Shown here: positions 1 to 6,588 of the stretch, one piece after another
Numbering within the stretch: position 1 is the stretch's first letter
Layout of the letters: the number at the start of each line of letters is the position of its first letter
Source of the DNA: Sphingomonas trueperi
GTDB lineage: Bacteria; Pseudomonadota; Alphaproteobacteria; Sphingomonadales; Sphingomonadaceae
Assembly (NCBI RefSeq): GCF_011927635.1
Contig: NZ_JAATJB010000005.1
Location: forward strand, 248,001 to 312,000
Direction of reading: 5' to 3'
Length of the DNA stretch: 64,000 bases
Notes under the pieces: model-generated
Databases searched by the model: none
Told to the model about the DNA's origin: nothing
The model's input: the letters and a program-made list of their open reading frames with translations, nothing else
Made by a program: the position numbers and the translations under genes

Positions 1-157
1 TGGTCGCAGTCGGCTCGGGCCGGCGGAGTTCGACCAGCTCGCGGTGCTTCAGCGCCAGCCAGCCGCGCCATCCGGACAGCGCCGCGGCGGTGATCATGCC
101 CAGCCCGGCCAGGCCGGAGACGGCGAGGGTGATGGTGGTTTGCGGGTCGATGGTCAT
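1..157 (-). CDS. Small membrane protein, partial (runs off left edge)
   Basis: Only the first 52 residues are visible; the gene continues beyond base 1. The ATG at 157 has a GGGAGCG ribosome site about 5 bases upstream. The visible part has one hydrophobic segment (about residues 8-28, ending near GWRGW) followed by a basic, charged stretch (KHRELVELRR). It lies 24 bases after the preceding leftward gene, so it is probably the last visible cistron of the psp-type operon. The layout (short N-terminus, one membrane span, basic flank) matches the neighbouring small proteins. Whether it ends in their shared coiled-coil tail cannot be seen here. Confidence 0.65.
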   Translation of the reverse strand, partial: MTIDPQTTITLAVSGLAGLGMITAAALSGWRGWLALKHRELVELRRPEPTAT

Positions 158-181
158 GGGGTTCGCTCCCAGAAACATGGC

Positions 182-460
182 TCAGATCCGGTTCTTGTCG
201 CGCAGCTTCTCGATCTCGTGGTCGAGCCGCAGGCTGTTTTCATTGTCGGTGATGACGCGTTCGAGCACCTGGACGCGCTCCTTGAGGGCGCGGATCTCGT
301 CGCGAAGGCGGTCGGCCTCGAACTTCTCGGTCGGATCGCGGACGGCGAGGCCTTCCATTCGGTCGCCCCGGCTCGCCTTGACCACGCCGTAGCGCGCCTG
401 GAGAACCTTGCCGATCGTGATCACGACGATGATGGCCACGACCATTTCGAACGGGTTCAT
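182..460 (-). CDS. PspB-like small membrane protein, 92 aa
   Basis: One membrane span (about residues 6-20), a basic linker, then a heptad-like coiled coil (about 45-90) containing RVQVLERVITD at 62-72 and ending HEIEKLRDK. The tail matches the end of PspB and of three other small proteins in this operon. PspB is an inner-membrane partner of PspC in envelope-stress sensing, so a role at the inner membrane within the Psp response is inferred. The gene follows the 40-aa gene after a 36-base gap and precedes the partial gene at the left edge. It is shorter in the membrane part than PspB and has no PspC-like domain. A specific function is not known to me. Confidence 0.75.
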   Translation of the reverse strand: MNPFEMVVAIIVVITIGKVLQARYGVVKASRGDRMEGLAVRDPTEKFEADRLRDEIRALKERVQVLERVITDNENSLRLDHEIEKLRDKNRI

Positions 461-496
461 TGCACCTTACTCCCCTGTACTGGCGCGTGTGGCGCC

Positions 497-619
497 TCAA
501 TTTCCTGCTTGCGATGCCTGGGCGGCGCGGAGGGCGCGGCGGCGGGGGCGATCGCGGCTTTCGGCGAGGGCAATAGCTCCCCCGCACAGTGCGGCAAGCA
601 CTGCGAGCATGACAATCAT
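497..619 (-). CDS. 40-aa hydrophobic peptide gene
   Basis: The ATG at 619 is preceded by an AAGGAAAT ribosome site, and the frame sits between two well-supported cistrons of the same operon. The product is 40 residues: a membrane span of about 18 residues (MIVMLAVLAALCGGAIALAE), then a very basic tail (RDRPRRRALRAAQ). It lacks the coiled-coil tail shared by its neighbours. A small membrane-bound subunit or modulator of the Psp system is a guess from position and topology alone. The short length makes coding status less certain than for its neighbours. Confidence 0.5.
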   Translation of the reverse strand: MIVMLAVLAALCGGAIALAESRDRPRRRALRAAQASQAGN

Positions 620-657
620 CGAAATTTCCTTGCGTGGAAGAAGGTGAAAACGTTTCT

Positions 658-927
658 TCAGTTCAGCGGCGCGTCGCGCAGCGTTTCGATTTCTTCGGCG
701 AGACCCATGCCGCGATCGGTAATGATCCGTTCCAGCACCCGCACGCGCTGCTCCAGCCGTTCCGTCTGTGCGGCATATTGTGCCGCTTTCTCCGCCGTCT
801 GGGCGTTGAGCGCCTGGGCCATCGCCTCCTTGTGCTTCAGCCAACGGCGGAACATGTCGCTGCCGACGCCGGCGACGACGGGGATGACCACCACGAGCGT
901 GAAAAACGCGATCATGTTGAGGTTCAT
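658..927 (-). CDS. PspB-like small membrane protein, 89 aa
   Basis: Start chosen at ATG 927, which has a strong GAGGAGG ribosome site about 7 bases upstream; a longer in-frame start at 993 would run into the previous gene. Domains: membrane span at about residues 5-22, basic flank (RRWLKHK), then an alpha-helical coiled coil (about 35-85) with RVRVLERIITD at 61-71 and the ending EEIETLRD. The tail is the PspB-type motif found in several genes here. The gap to the upstream cistron is only 10 bases. It probably inserts in the inner membrane with the coil in the cytoplasm, as PspB does; partner proteins are unknown. Confidence 0.78.
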   Translation of the reverse strand: MNLNMIAFFTLVVVIPVVAGVGSDMFRRWLKHKEAMAQALNAQTAEKAAQYAAQTERLEQRVRVLERIITDRGMGLAEEIETLRDAPLN

Positions 928-937
928 CGAAGCCTCC

Positions 938-1267
938 TCAGTTCGAGCGGTTGCGCAGTGCCTCGATCTCGCGATCGAGCTGGTGGGCGCCATCGGTCAC
1001 GATGCGTTCGACATTGGCGAGCCGGTCCTTGACCGAACCGAGCTCGGCGCGCAGCTGGGCGTTCTCCTGACTGATCAGCTTGATCCGCTCGATCGCCTCG
1101 TCGTTGCGCTGCGGATACACTGCCTTGCCCCAGCTGTTTTCGAGCGGGTACCCGTTCTTGACGCGGAGCCAGGTGGTGAACAGCCAGCCGCCGACCCCCA
1201 AAAAGCCCATGGCGATTCCGGCCAGGATGATCCAGGGCATGAACGGGGCGAGTGCTACTTCGATCAT
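938..1267 (-). CDS. PspB-like small membrane protein, 109 aa
   Basis: Start at ATG 1267 with an AGGGAG ribosome site 8 bases upstream. One long hydrophobic segment (about residues 9-33), then WLRVKNGY (33-40), a linker, and a coiled coil (about 57-105) carrying DRLANVERIVTD at 81-92 and ending REIEALRNR. The sequence W-[LI]-R-[VA]-K-[NH]-G-Y just after the membrane span is also present in the next upstream gene (1285-1575), so these two look like a tandem duplication. Predicted cytoplasm-facing inner-membrane protein of the Psp operon. No catalytic residues are apparent. Confidence 0.78.
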   Translation of the reverse strand: MIEVALAPFMPWIILAGIAMGFLGVGGWLFTTWLRVKNGYPLENSWGKAVYPQRNDEAIERIKLISQENAQLRAELGSVKDRLANVERIVTDGAHQLDREIEALRNRSN

Positions 1268-1284
1268 TGTGCGTCTCCCTGAGC

Positions 1285-1575
1285 TCAGCGCAGCGCGTCG
1301 ATGGCGCGGGCGGTGCGCTCGGCGGGATCGGTGGCGATCCGTTCGAGCACCGAAATTCGGTCTTCCAGTCGGCTGATCTGGCCTGCGAGCCGTTCGTTCT
1401 CGGCTGCGAGCAGGTCGATCTTGCGATTGGTGTGGGCGTCGATCTTGTCGATATTCTTGCCGTGATCGTCGCTGATCGAATAGCCGTGCTTGGCGCGGAT
1501 CCAGTTGTTGGCCAGCCACCCGAAGGTGGAGATCGCCACCAGTGCGATCACGAAGCCGGGGCCACTCCAGTCCAT
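1285..1575 (-). CDS. PspB-like small membrane protein, 96 aa
   Basis: ATG at 1575 follows a good GGGAGG site. Hydrophobic span at about residues 7-25, then WIRAKHGY, then a coiled coil (about 45-95) with DRISVLERIATD at 72-83 and the ending RAIDALR. It is most like the following gene (938-1267) both after the membrane span and in the tail. It sits 30 bases downstream of pspC in the same transcript direction. The tail matches the end of PspB, so it is best described as a PspB paralogue rather than a PspC or PspD homologue. Confidence 0.78.
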   Translation of the reverse strand: MDWSGPGFVIALVAISTFGWLANNWIRAKHGYSISDDHGKNIDKIDAHTNRKIDLLAAENERLAGQISRLEDRISVLERIATDPAERTARAIDALR

Positions 1576-1605
1576 CGTCGTGCCTCCCTGTTGGCAGCCT
1601 GCGCC

Positions 1606-1977
1606 TCAGCGCAGGCTTTCGATCTCGTCAGCCAGCCGGGTGTTGCGGCTGGTGTAGAACATCTCGATGTCGGCGAGCCGGCGATCGATGTCGCGGAACT
1701 TGGAGCGGACCTCCGAGGTCGAGCGCTTGGGGCTGGAGCGGACGCCCTGCCAGAAGCGTTCGTCTTCCGGCGTGTCGTAGAGGCCCACCGGCTTGGGGTT
1801 CGCGATCCAGGCGATCACGAAATACCCCAGGGCGCCCCAGCCGGTGGCCAGGGTGAGCAGCACGGTGGCCACGCGCACCCAGGTCACGTCGATGCCCGTG
1901 TAATCCGCCAGGCCGGCGCAGACGCCCATGAACTTGCGGTTCTGACGATCGAGATAGAATTTGGTGCGAGCGGACAT
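1606..1977 (-). CDS. pspC: Phage shock protein C, inner-membrane stress sensor
   Basis: PspC-domain protein of 123 aa. The N-terminal half has the family pattern: K-F-x-G-V-C-A-G-L-A-D-Y (residues 15-26), then a hydrophobic hairpin/span (about 34-58). The start at 1977 is one base from the pspB stop and uses the ACGGAGG site inside the end of pspB. PspC binds PspB and helps release PspF from PspA on membrane damage in enterobacteria; that role is inferred here. Unusual: the C-terminal 30 residues (DIDRRLADIEMFYTS, then LADEIESLR) repeat the coiled-coil tail of the PspB-like proteins encoded just downstream, so six proteins of this operon share it. Confidence 0.9.
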   Translation of the reverse strand: MSARTKFYLDRQNRKFMGVCAGLADYTGIDVTWVRVATVLLTLATGWGALGYFVIAWIANPKPVGLYDTPEDERFWQGVRSSPKRSTSEVRSKFRDIDRRLADIEMFYTSRNTRLADEIESLR

Positions 1978-1978
1978 C

Positions 1979-2251
1979 TCAGTTCCTCCGTGAAGGATCA
2001 TATTGGCCCGGCTCGGGGCGCTGGGCCGAGAGCGGGCGATAGTCGGGGTTGTCGGCGGCGATGATGCGTTCGACCGTCATCAGCCGGTCTTCGAGCATGC
2101 GCGCCGTGCGATACAGGTCATCGAGCAGGTTCTCGTCTTCCCGGGTGATCGTTCCTGCCTGCTTCCACTTCGTGACGTAGTGGAAGACGATCCAGGGAAG
2201 ACCGAGGAAGAGTATCGCGCAGACGAAGACCGGAATGATGATTTCGTCCAC
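1979..2251 (-). CDS. pspB: Phage shock protein B
   Basis: 90 aa, close to the usual PspB length plus a short tail. Membrane span at about residues 4-24, then a cytoplasmic coiled coil with DDLYRTARMLEDRL (45-57) and VERIIAADNPDYR (60-72), which matches the family signature ending A-x-x-P-x-[WY]-R. PspB works with PspC at the inner membrane to sense envelope stress and relieve PspA inhibition of PspF. It lies 3 bases after pspA and ends one base before the pspC start, so the three are translationally coupled. A basic tail of about 18 residues (SAQRPEPGQYDPSRRN) follows the conserved part. Confidence 0.92.
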   Translation of the reverse strand: MDEIIIPVFVCAILFLGLPWIVFHYVTKWKQAGTITREDENLLDDLYRTARMLEDRLMTVERIIAADNPDYRPLSAQRPEPGQYDPSRRN

Positions 2252-2254
2252 CGG

Positions 2255-2923
2255 TTATGCTCCCTTGTTCAGCCGTGCCTTGAGCGCCTCGAGTTCGGCA
2301 TCGACCTTTTCCGACGAGCGGAGTTCGGCGATTTCCTCTTCGAGCGTCTTCGGGTTGCCGCCCAGGCCCATCGCATCGGCACGGCCTTCGGCCAGATCGA
2401 CGCGGCGTTCCAGGATGTCGAAGCGCGAGAAGGCGTCCTGCATCTTCGACCCGTTGGTCATTTCCCGCAAGCGGGCGCGGTTGTTGGCGCTTTCCAGGCG
2501 GGCGACGATCGAGTTCTGCCGGGTGCGCGCCTCGCGCAGCTTGTTCTGCAGCTTGTTGATGTCCTCTTCCGAGGCGCGGAGCGCTTCGTCGAGCACCGCG
2601 ATCTCCTGCTGCAGCTGGTCGCACATGTCGGCGGCCTTCTGGCGTTCGACCAGGGCGGCCTTGGCGAGGTCCTCGCGGTCCTTGGACAGGGCCAGCTCGG
2701 CCTTTTCGGTCCAGCTTTCCTGGAGCTTTTCGAGCTTCGCGATGTGGCGGCGCATTTCCTTCTGATCGGCGATCGTCCGGGCGGCGCTGGCGCGAACCTC
2801 GACCAGCGTTTCCTCCATCTCGAGGATGATCATGCGGATCATCTTTGCCGGATCTTCAGCCTTGTCGAGCAGGTCGGTAACGTTGGCGGCGATGATGTCG
2901 CGGGTTCGCGAGAAGATACCCAT
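2255..2923 (-). CDS. pspA: Phage shock protein A (ESCRT-III-like membrane stabiliser)
   Basis: 222 aa, the standard PspA/IM30 length. The amphipathic N-terminus (MGIFSRTRDIIAANVTDLLD) and the signature DKAEDPAKMIRMIILEMEE are clear, followed by long coiled coils to about residue 155 and a conserved acidic C-terminal helix (EEEIAELRSSEKVDAELEAL). PspA binds PspF to keep the operon off and moves to damaged inner membrane, where it polymerises. ATG at 2923 with an AAGGAG site 10 bases upstream. It is the second gene after the sigma-54 promoter at 3209-3226, behind the 35-aa peptide gene and two hairpins. Confidence 0.96.
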   Translation of the reverse strand: MGIFSRTRDIIAANVTDLLDKAEDPAKMIRMIILEMEETLVEVRASAARTIADQKEMRRHIAKLEKLQESWTEKAELALSKDREDLAKAALVERQKAADMCDQLQQEIAVLDEALRASEEDINKLQNKLREARTRQNSIVARLESANNRARLREMTNGSKMQDAFSRFDILERRVDLAEGRADAMGLGGNPKTLEEEIAELRSSEKVDAELEALKARLNKGA

Positions 2924-2956
2924 GATATTGCGCTCCTTCGTATGTTCTTTGGGGGT

Positions 2957-3020
2957 GCCGCCGGAAGGGATGGGGGCCCTTCCGGCGGCCCCGGCACTAC
3001 CGAGGGAGGCAGTGCCGGGG
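2957..3020 (-). promoter_or_regulatory. Two tandem hairpins between the 35-aa gene and pspA
   Basis: Two perfect inverted repeats lie back to back: 2957-2969 with 2977-2989 (13-bp stem, 7-base loop) and 2989-2998 with 3011-3020 (10-bp stem, 12-base loop). Read leftward they follow the stop of the 35-aa gene and end about 34 bases before the pspA start. No T-run follows on the leftward strand, so they are not classic terminators. They could set the ratio of peptide to PspA message by processing, pausing or stabilising the 3' end of the first cistron. This role is inferred. Confidence 0.6.
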
Positions 3021-3038
3021 AGACCTCGTGTGCCCGCC

Positions 3039-3146
3039 TCAGGCGATCGCCGGGGCCACCGCGCCGGCGGTGAGAACCACGCTGGCGAGGAAGGCGAAGG
3101 AAACCGCCACGAAGGCGTTGCGGAGGGTGTGGATCTGGTTGGTCAT
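3039..3146 (-). CDS. 35-aa hydrophobic/exported peptide, first gene of psp operon
   Basis: ATG at 3146 has an AGGAAC site 6 bases upstream. The product is a short basic head (MTNQIHTLRN) followed by a 20-plus-residue hydrophobic segment ending GAVAPAIA, which could be a membrane anchor or a signal peptide with almost nothing after it. Its position is notable: it starts about 54 bases after the predicted sigma-54 start site, so it is the promoter-proximal cistron, ahead of pspA. The small size leaves some doubt. I know of no named family. A membrane-acting effector or sensor peptide of the Psp response is a guess. Confidence 0.55.
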   Translation of the reverse strand: MTNQIHTLRNAFVAVSFAFLASVVLTAGAVAPAIA

Positions 3147-3208
3147 GATCGTGTTCCTGAACCTTGGCAGGTTGATGTTGCTGCCCGTCATCGGGCTTGC
3201 CTCCATCT

Positions 3209-3226
3209 TTGCAGGAGGCGTGCCAA
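3209..3226 (-). promoter_or_regulatory. Sigma-54 promoter of the psp operon
   Basis: On the leftward strand the sequence reads TTGGCACGCCTCCTGCA. The GG (3224-3223) and GC (3212-3211) are separated by exactly 10 bases, and the match to the YTGGCACG-N4-TTGCW consensus is close. It points at the psp genes, with a start site expected near 3200, and PspF, a sigma-54 enhancer-binding protein, is encoded divergently 100 bases away. This is the arrangement known from enterobacterial psp loci. Confidence 0.88.
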
Positions 3227-3263
3227 TTTTTGAAAATGGCGGAAAACTGACGTTTCCGGGTCG

Positions 3264-3277
3264 ACTACAAATGTAGT
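3264..3277. promoter_or_regulatory. Candidate PspF upstream activating site
   Basis: A 14-base interrupted palindrome, ACTACA-AA-TGTAGT, lies 40 bases upstream of the sigma-54 -24 element and 51 bases before the pspF ATG. An upstream position for a dimeric enhancer-binding protein is expected. Binding by PspF is inferred from position and symmetry; the consensus in sphingomonads is not known to me. Confidence 0.45.
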
Positions 3278-3327
3278 TACGCAAATTGCACTTGCTAATA
3301 GTTGGGAAAATTCGCCAAGCTTGGGGA

Positions 3328-4374
3328 ATGGAGCGGATCACCCAGGTCATCGGCCAGTCTTCGGCCTTTATCGACGCGCTGGAACAGGCGAGCCGGGCGG
3401 CGGCACTCGATCGCCCGGTGCTGGTGATCGGCGAACGCGGGACCGGCAAGGAACTGGTCGCCGAGCGTCTCCACCGGCTGAGCCCGCGCTGGGACCAGCC
3501 GCTGGTCACGATGAACTGCGCCGCACTTCCCGAGACGCTGATCGAGGCCGAATTGTTCGGGCACGAAGCCGGTGCCTTCACCGGCGCCACCAAGGCGCGC
3601 ACCGGCCGCTTCGAGGAGGCCGATGGCGGCACGCTGTTCCTCGACGAACTCGGCACGCTCTCGATGGGCGCGCAGGAGCGGCTGCTGCGCGCGGTGGAAT
3701 ATGGCGAGATCACGCGGATCGGCTCCTCGCGCCCGGTGCGCGTGGACGTCCGCATCGTCGCGGCGACCAACGAACATCTGCCGTACCGGGTGGAGAAGGG
3801 GACCTTCCGCGCCGATTTGCTCGACCGGCTAAGTTTCGAGGTGGTGACATTGCCGCCGCTACGTCACCGCGGTGGTGACGTGGAGGTGCTGGCGGAGTTC
3901 TACGGCCGGCGCATGGCCTCCGAACTGGGCTGGCAGGATTGGCCCGGCTGGGGTCCGCATGCGCTCGACGCGCTGCTGTCCTACGACTGGCCCGGCAATG
4001 TCCGCGAGCTGCGCAACGTGGTGGAGCGCGCGGTCTATCGCTGGGACCGCGGCGGGCCGATCGACCGTATCGAGATCGATCCGTTCGCCTCGCCCTATCG
4101 ACCGCGGCCGATGGCCTCGTCGATGCGCCCGGTGGACAAGCCTGCCGAGCCGGCGGCCCCGGCTGCGGCCGCACCCGCTGCCGCGCCCCCGGCGCCAGCG
4201 GATCTGGGCGGGGATTTCAAGACGCGGGTTTCGCGCTTCGAGAAGCAGCTCCTGTCGCAGGCGCTGGCCGAGCATCGCTTCAACCAGCGCGCGACTGCCG
4301 AGGCGCTGGGACTGACCTACGACCAGCTTCGCCATGCCTTGCGCCGGCACGATCTGCTGGGGGCAGGGGGCTAA
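3328..4374 (+). CDS. pspF: PspF, sigma-54 enhancer-binding activator of the psp operon
   Basis: 348 aa from ATG 3328 (a TTG at 3286 would add 14 residues with no clear gain). There is no N-terminal receiver or sensory domain, as in PspF. The AAA+ domain starts at once: Walker A GERGTGKE (35-42, the Glu after GK being typical of PspF), the sigma-54 contact loop GAFTGA (82-87), Walker B GGTLFLDE (100-107). An Ala/Pro-rich linker (about 270-290) joins a Fis-type helix-turn-helix (NQRATAEALGLTYDQLRHAL). It is divergent from the psp genes and faces the sigma-54 promoter. PspF is normally constitutively active and held in check by PspA. Confidence 0.95.
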   Translation: MERITQVIGQSSAFIDALEQASRAAALDRPVLVIGERGTGKELVAERLHRLSPRWDQPLVTMNCAALPETLIEAELFGHEAGAFTGATKARTGRFEEADGGTLFLDELGTLSMGAQERLLRAVEYGEITRIGSSRPVRVDVRIVAATNEHLPYRVEKGTFRADLLDRLSFEVVTLPPLRHRGGDVEVLAEFYGRRMASELGWQDWPGWGPHALDALLSYDWPGNVRELRNVVERAVYRWDRGGPIDRIEIDPFASPYRPRPMASSMRPVDKPAEPAAPAAAAPAAAPPAPADLGGDFKTRVSRFEKQLLSQALAEHRFNQRATAEALGLTYDQLRHALRRHDLLGAGG

Positions 4375-4380
4375 TTATTG

Positions 4381-4413
4381 CGAACCGTTCGCGATATTAT
4401 TGCGAGCGGTTAG
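4381..4413. terminator. Hairpin between convergent genes, likely bidirectional terminator
   Basis: A 12-base stem (4381-4392 with 4402-4413, one mismatch and one G-U pair) encloses the loop GATATTATT, just after pspF and before the end of the convergent hydrolase gene. The same bases also form two imperfect tandem copies of an ATTGCGA...GCGATA palindrome, which resembles alphaproteobacterial Fur boxes. No promoter faces away from it, so termination is the simpler reading. Confidence 0.5.
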
Positions 4414-4436
4414 CGATAAGGGGCGCCAGGGCCCCG

Positions 4437-5300
4437 CTACTCCCCGAACGCCTGCGCCGCGATGAAATCCGCGACCTGCTTGCCCTGCGGCGTGGCGGGC
4501 GCGATGACGTTGCGGTGGTCTGCCCCGCCGGGGGCGAGCTTCACCACCGTGTCGCCCGAGGCAAGCGCGGCCTGGACATAGGGCGCCATCTCCGCGCCCA
4601 GCGCGCCGACGACGATCAGCTGATGGACGCCGAGCGGCAGATGTCCCTGCGGGCTGGCGAGCGCATAGGCTTCGGGCTTTTCCGCCGGCGTGCCGCCCAT
4701 GAAGCGGGTGGCGGCGGCCTCGCCACAGGCCTGCGCAGCGGCACCGAGTAGCGGGCCAAGCGTACCCGGCCCGTCGATCGCGACGGCGGTCACCGGGCGT
4801 ACCGCCATCGCGCCCGCGATCGGGTTCCCGAGCCTCGGCCGGGCGGCAACCCAGAGTGCGAGTTGTGCGCCGGTATCATGTCCCACCACGGCGACATGGT
4901 CGAGATCGAGCGGCTGGGTGCGGGCGAGTACCGCGAGATGGTCGGTCGCGGCGGCCACGTCCTCGAAGGTGCCGGGCCAGCCGCCCCCCGGAGTGCCGGC
5001 GCGCCGATATTCGATGTTCCAGGTCGCGATGCCACGCGCCGCCAGTGCCTCCGCGAGCGGCGCGGTGTCGCGCAGTTCGCCCTGCGTCGCGTCCCAGCAG
5101 CCGCCATGAAGTACCACCGCGACGGGGAAGGGGCCCTTGCCGTTGGGAAGGCGCAACTCGCCCAGCTGCAGCGGATCGGCGCCATAGCGGGCGACCAGCG
5201 TCGCTGGGGAGGGCGCCGCCAATCGTCCGGAAGATTCGTCTTGCGCGCGAGCGGGAACCGCTATGGTTAACAATAGCAGCGGAAGCAGCGAGCGAAGCAT
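4437..5300 (-). CDS. Secreted alpha/beta hydrolase with Asp in the nucleophile position
   Basis: 287 aa with a clear signal peptide (MLRSLLPLLLLTIAVPARAQ). The alpha/beta-hydrolase fold is shown by the oxyanion loop LHGGCW (64-69) and by the nucleophile elbow VVGHDTGAQLALW (138-150). A late His (GGADHRN, about residue 262) is in the right place for the catalytic His. In related BD-FAE/HSL-type esterases the elbow is GHSxG; here the nucleophile is D142. An Asp nucleophile is normal in dehalogenases and epoxide hydrolases but not in this HGG-type branch, so the protein may have a different chemistry or be inactive. Codon use looks normal. Convergent with pspF. Confidence 0.8.
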   Translation of the reverse strand: MLRSLLPLLLLTIAVPARAQDESSGRLAAPSPATLVARYGADPLQLGELRLPNGKGPFPVAVVLHGGCWDATQGELRDTAPLAEALAARGIATWNIEYRRAGTPGGGWPGTFEDVAAATDHLAVLARTQPLDLDHVAVVGHDTGAQLALWVAARPRLGNPIAGAMAVRPVTAVAIDGPGTLGPLLGAAAQACGEAAATRFMGGTPAEKPEAYALASPQGHLPLGVHQLIVVGALGAEMAPYVQAALASGDTVVKLAPGGADHRNVIAPATPQGKQVADFIAAQAFGE

Positions 5301-5511
5301 CAGGCGATCCTGGTCATGATGGCGTACAGGGGAAACTGCGGTCAGGCGCTATAGCCTTGCCATGCGCGACTGGCGAGGGGGCGCGGGAGGCCCCGTTTTG
5401 TCTTCGCGGACGCGGCGAATCATGGTAGAAGCGCGTAAGGTCGCAGCTGCGTCCAGCGATTGCCGGGGAGCCGTCGCGGCGTGGATTCTCATGGTCACCG
5501 GGGGGTGAACG

Positions 5512-6579
5512 ATGCGCGCCTTTTCCATGCTGCTTTCGCTGCTTGCATTGTGTTGGGCACCTTTTGTCACTGCGCAGGAACTGCCGGCGCTGGGGGCGGA
5601 TCGCACGCAAGTCTCCGTCTCGGGACTTTCCTCCGGCGGCTTTATGGCGGTGCAATATTCGGTTGCGTGGTCGAGCGAGGTCATGGGCGTCGGCGTCGTG
5701 GCGGGCGGGCTCTACAATTGCGGTGCACGGTTCGCGCTTTCGGGCGCCCAGGCGGTGGTCGCGAACTGCATGGACCGGCCTTGGTCTGCCGAGGACAGCT
5801 GGCGGGCGGTAACCGGATTCGCACGTGACCGGGTGATCGATCCCGTTTCCGACATCGCCCGCCAGCGCGTCTATCTGTTCAGCGGCAGCCATGACTCGGT
5901 CGTCGTGCCCGCCGTGATGCGCTCGGTATTCGATTTCTACACGCTCGCCCGGGTGCCCAGGTCCGCGCTGCGTTATGTCGATGCGCTGCCGGCCAGCCAT
6001 GCCTTCGTCTCCGCCGAGGTGGGGGGGCGATGCGAGGACAAATCGCCCGTTTATGTCGTGCAGTGTACCGAGAATGGCCGACCCTATGATCAGCCGCATG
6101 CAATTCTGGATCACATCTATGGGTTGAAGCGCGAAGCGGCGGCGTCGCTTTCGGCCAGGCCGTTCGCGTTCGACCAGCGCCGCTATGGCAGCGGTGCGGC
6201 CGCCATGGCGAACACGGGCTATGCCTATGTGCCCGCAGACTGCAGCGCGCGTCCGGGATGCCGCGTACACGTCGTCTTTCACGGTTGCGTGCAGAGCGTC
6301 AATTCGCTCGGCGGCAGCGACGTGATCTACGCGCAGCTCGGCTATAATCGCTGGGCCGACACCAACCGGATCATCTTGCTCTACCCGCAGGTCGACCGAT
6401 CGGCGACCTGGTGGAACATCCCGGTGGAGCAGGGCGGCATCCCGCTGACCTGGCAGGCCAATCCGTTCGGTTGCTGGGACTGGTGGGGCTACAGCCAGAC
6501 CTTCGGCTTCCAGCTCCGCCACGGGCTGCAGATCGACTCGGTGCGGCGAATGGTCGCGCGGCTGGAGCAGCAGCCCTGA
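5512..6579 (+). CDS. Secreted PHB-depolymerase-like esterase
   Basis: 355 aa with a signal peptide ending near VTAQ. The segment SVSGLSSGGFMAVQ (about 36-49) holds the lipase box GLSSG, with Ser as nucleophile. Further family marks are HVVFHGCVQSVNSLGG (about 255-270) and the tail NPFGCWDWWGYS. This is the layout of extracellular poly(3-hydroxybutyrate) depolymerase-like esterases of the short catalytic type without a substrate-binding domain. The ATG follows a GGGGGTG site. It is probably exported to the periplasm or outside; the true substrate (PHB, other polyester or a small ester) cannot be told from sequence. Confidence 0.8.
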   Translation: MRAFSMLLSLLALCWAPFVTAQELPALGADRTQVSVSGLSSGGFMAVQYSVAWSSEVMGVGVVAGGLYNCGARFALSGAQAVVANCMDRPWSAEDSWRAVTGFARDRVIDPVSDIARQRVYLFSGSHDSVVVPAVMRSVFDFYTLARVPRSALRYVDALPASHAFVSAEVGGRCEDKSPVYVVQCTENGRPYDQPHAILDHIYGLKREAAASLSARPFAFDQRRYGSGAAAMANTGYAYVPADCSARPGCRVHVVFHGCVQSVNSLGGSDVIYAQLGYNRWADTNRIILLYPQVDRSATWWNIPVEQGGIPLTWQANPFGCWDWWGYSQTFGFQLRHGLQIDSVRRMVARLEQQP

Positions 6580-6588
6580 GCCGGAAGG

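Noticed and set aside
3286..3327. TTG start for pspF giving 14 more residues
   Set aside because: The extension matches nothing in PspF and crosses the region expected to hold promoter elements; the ATG at 3328 gives the usual N-terminus.
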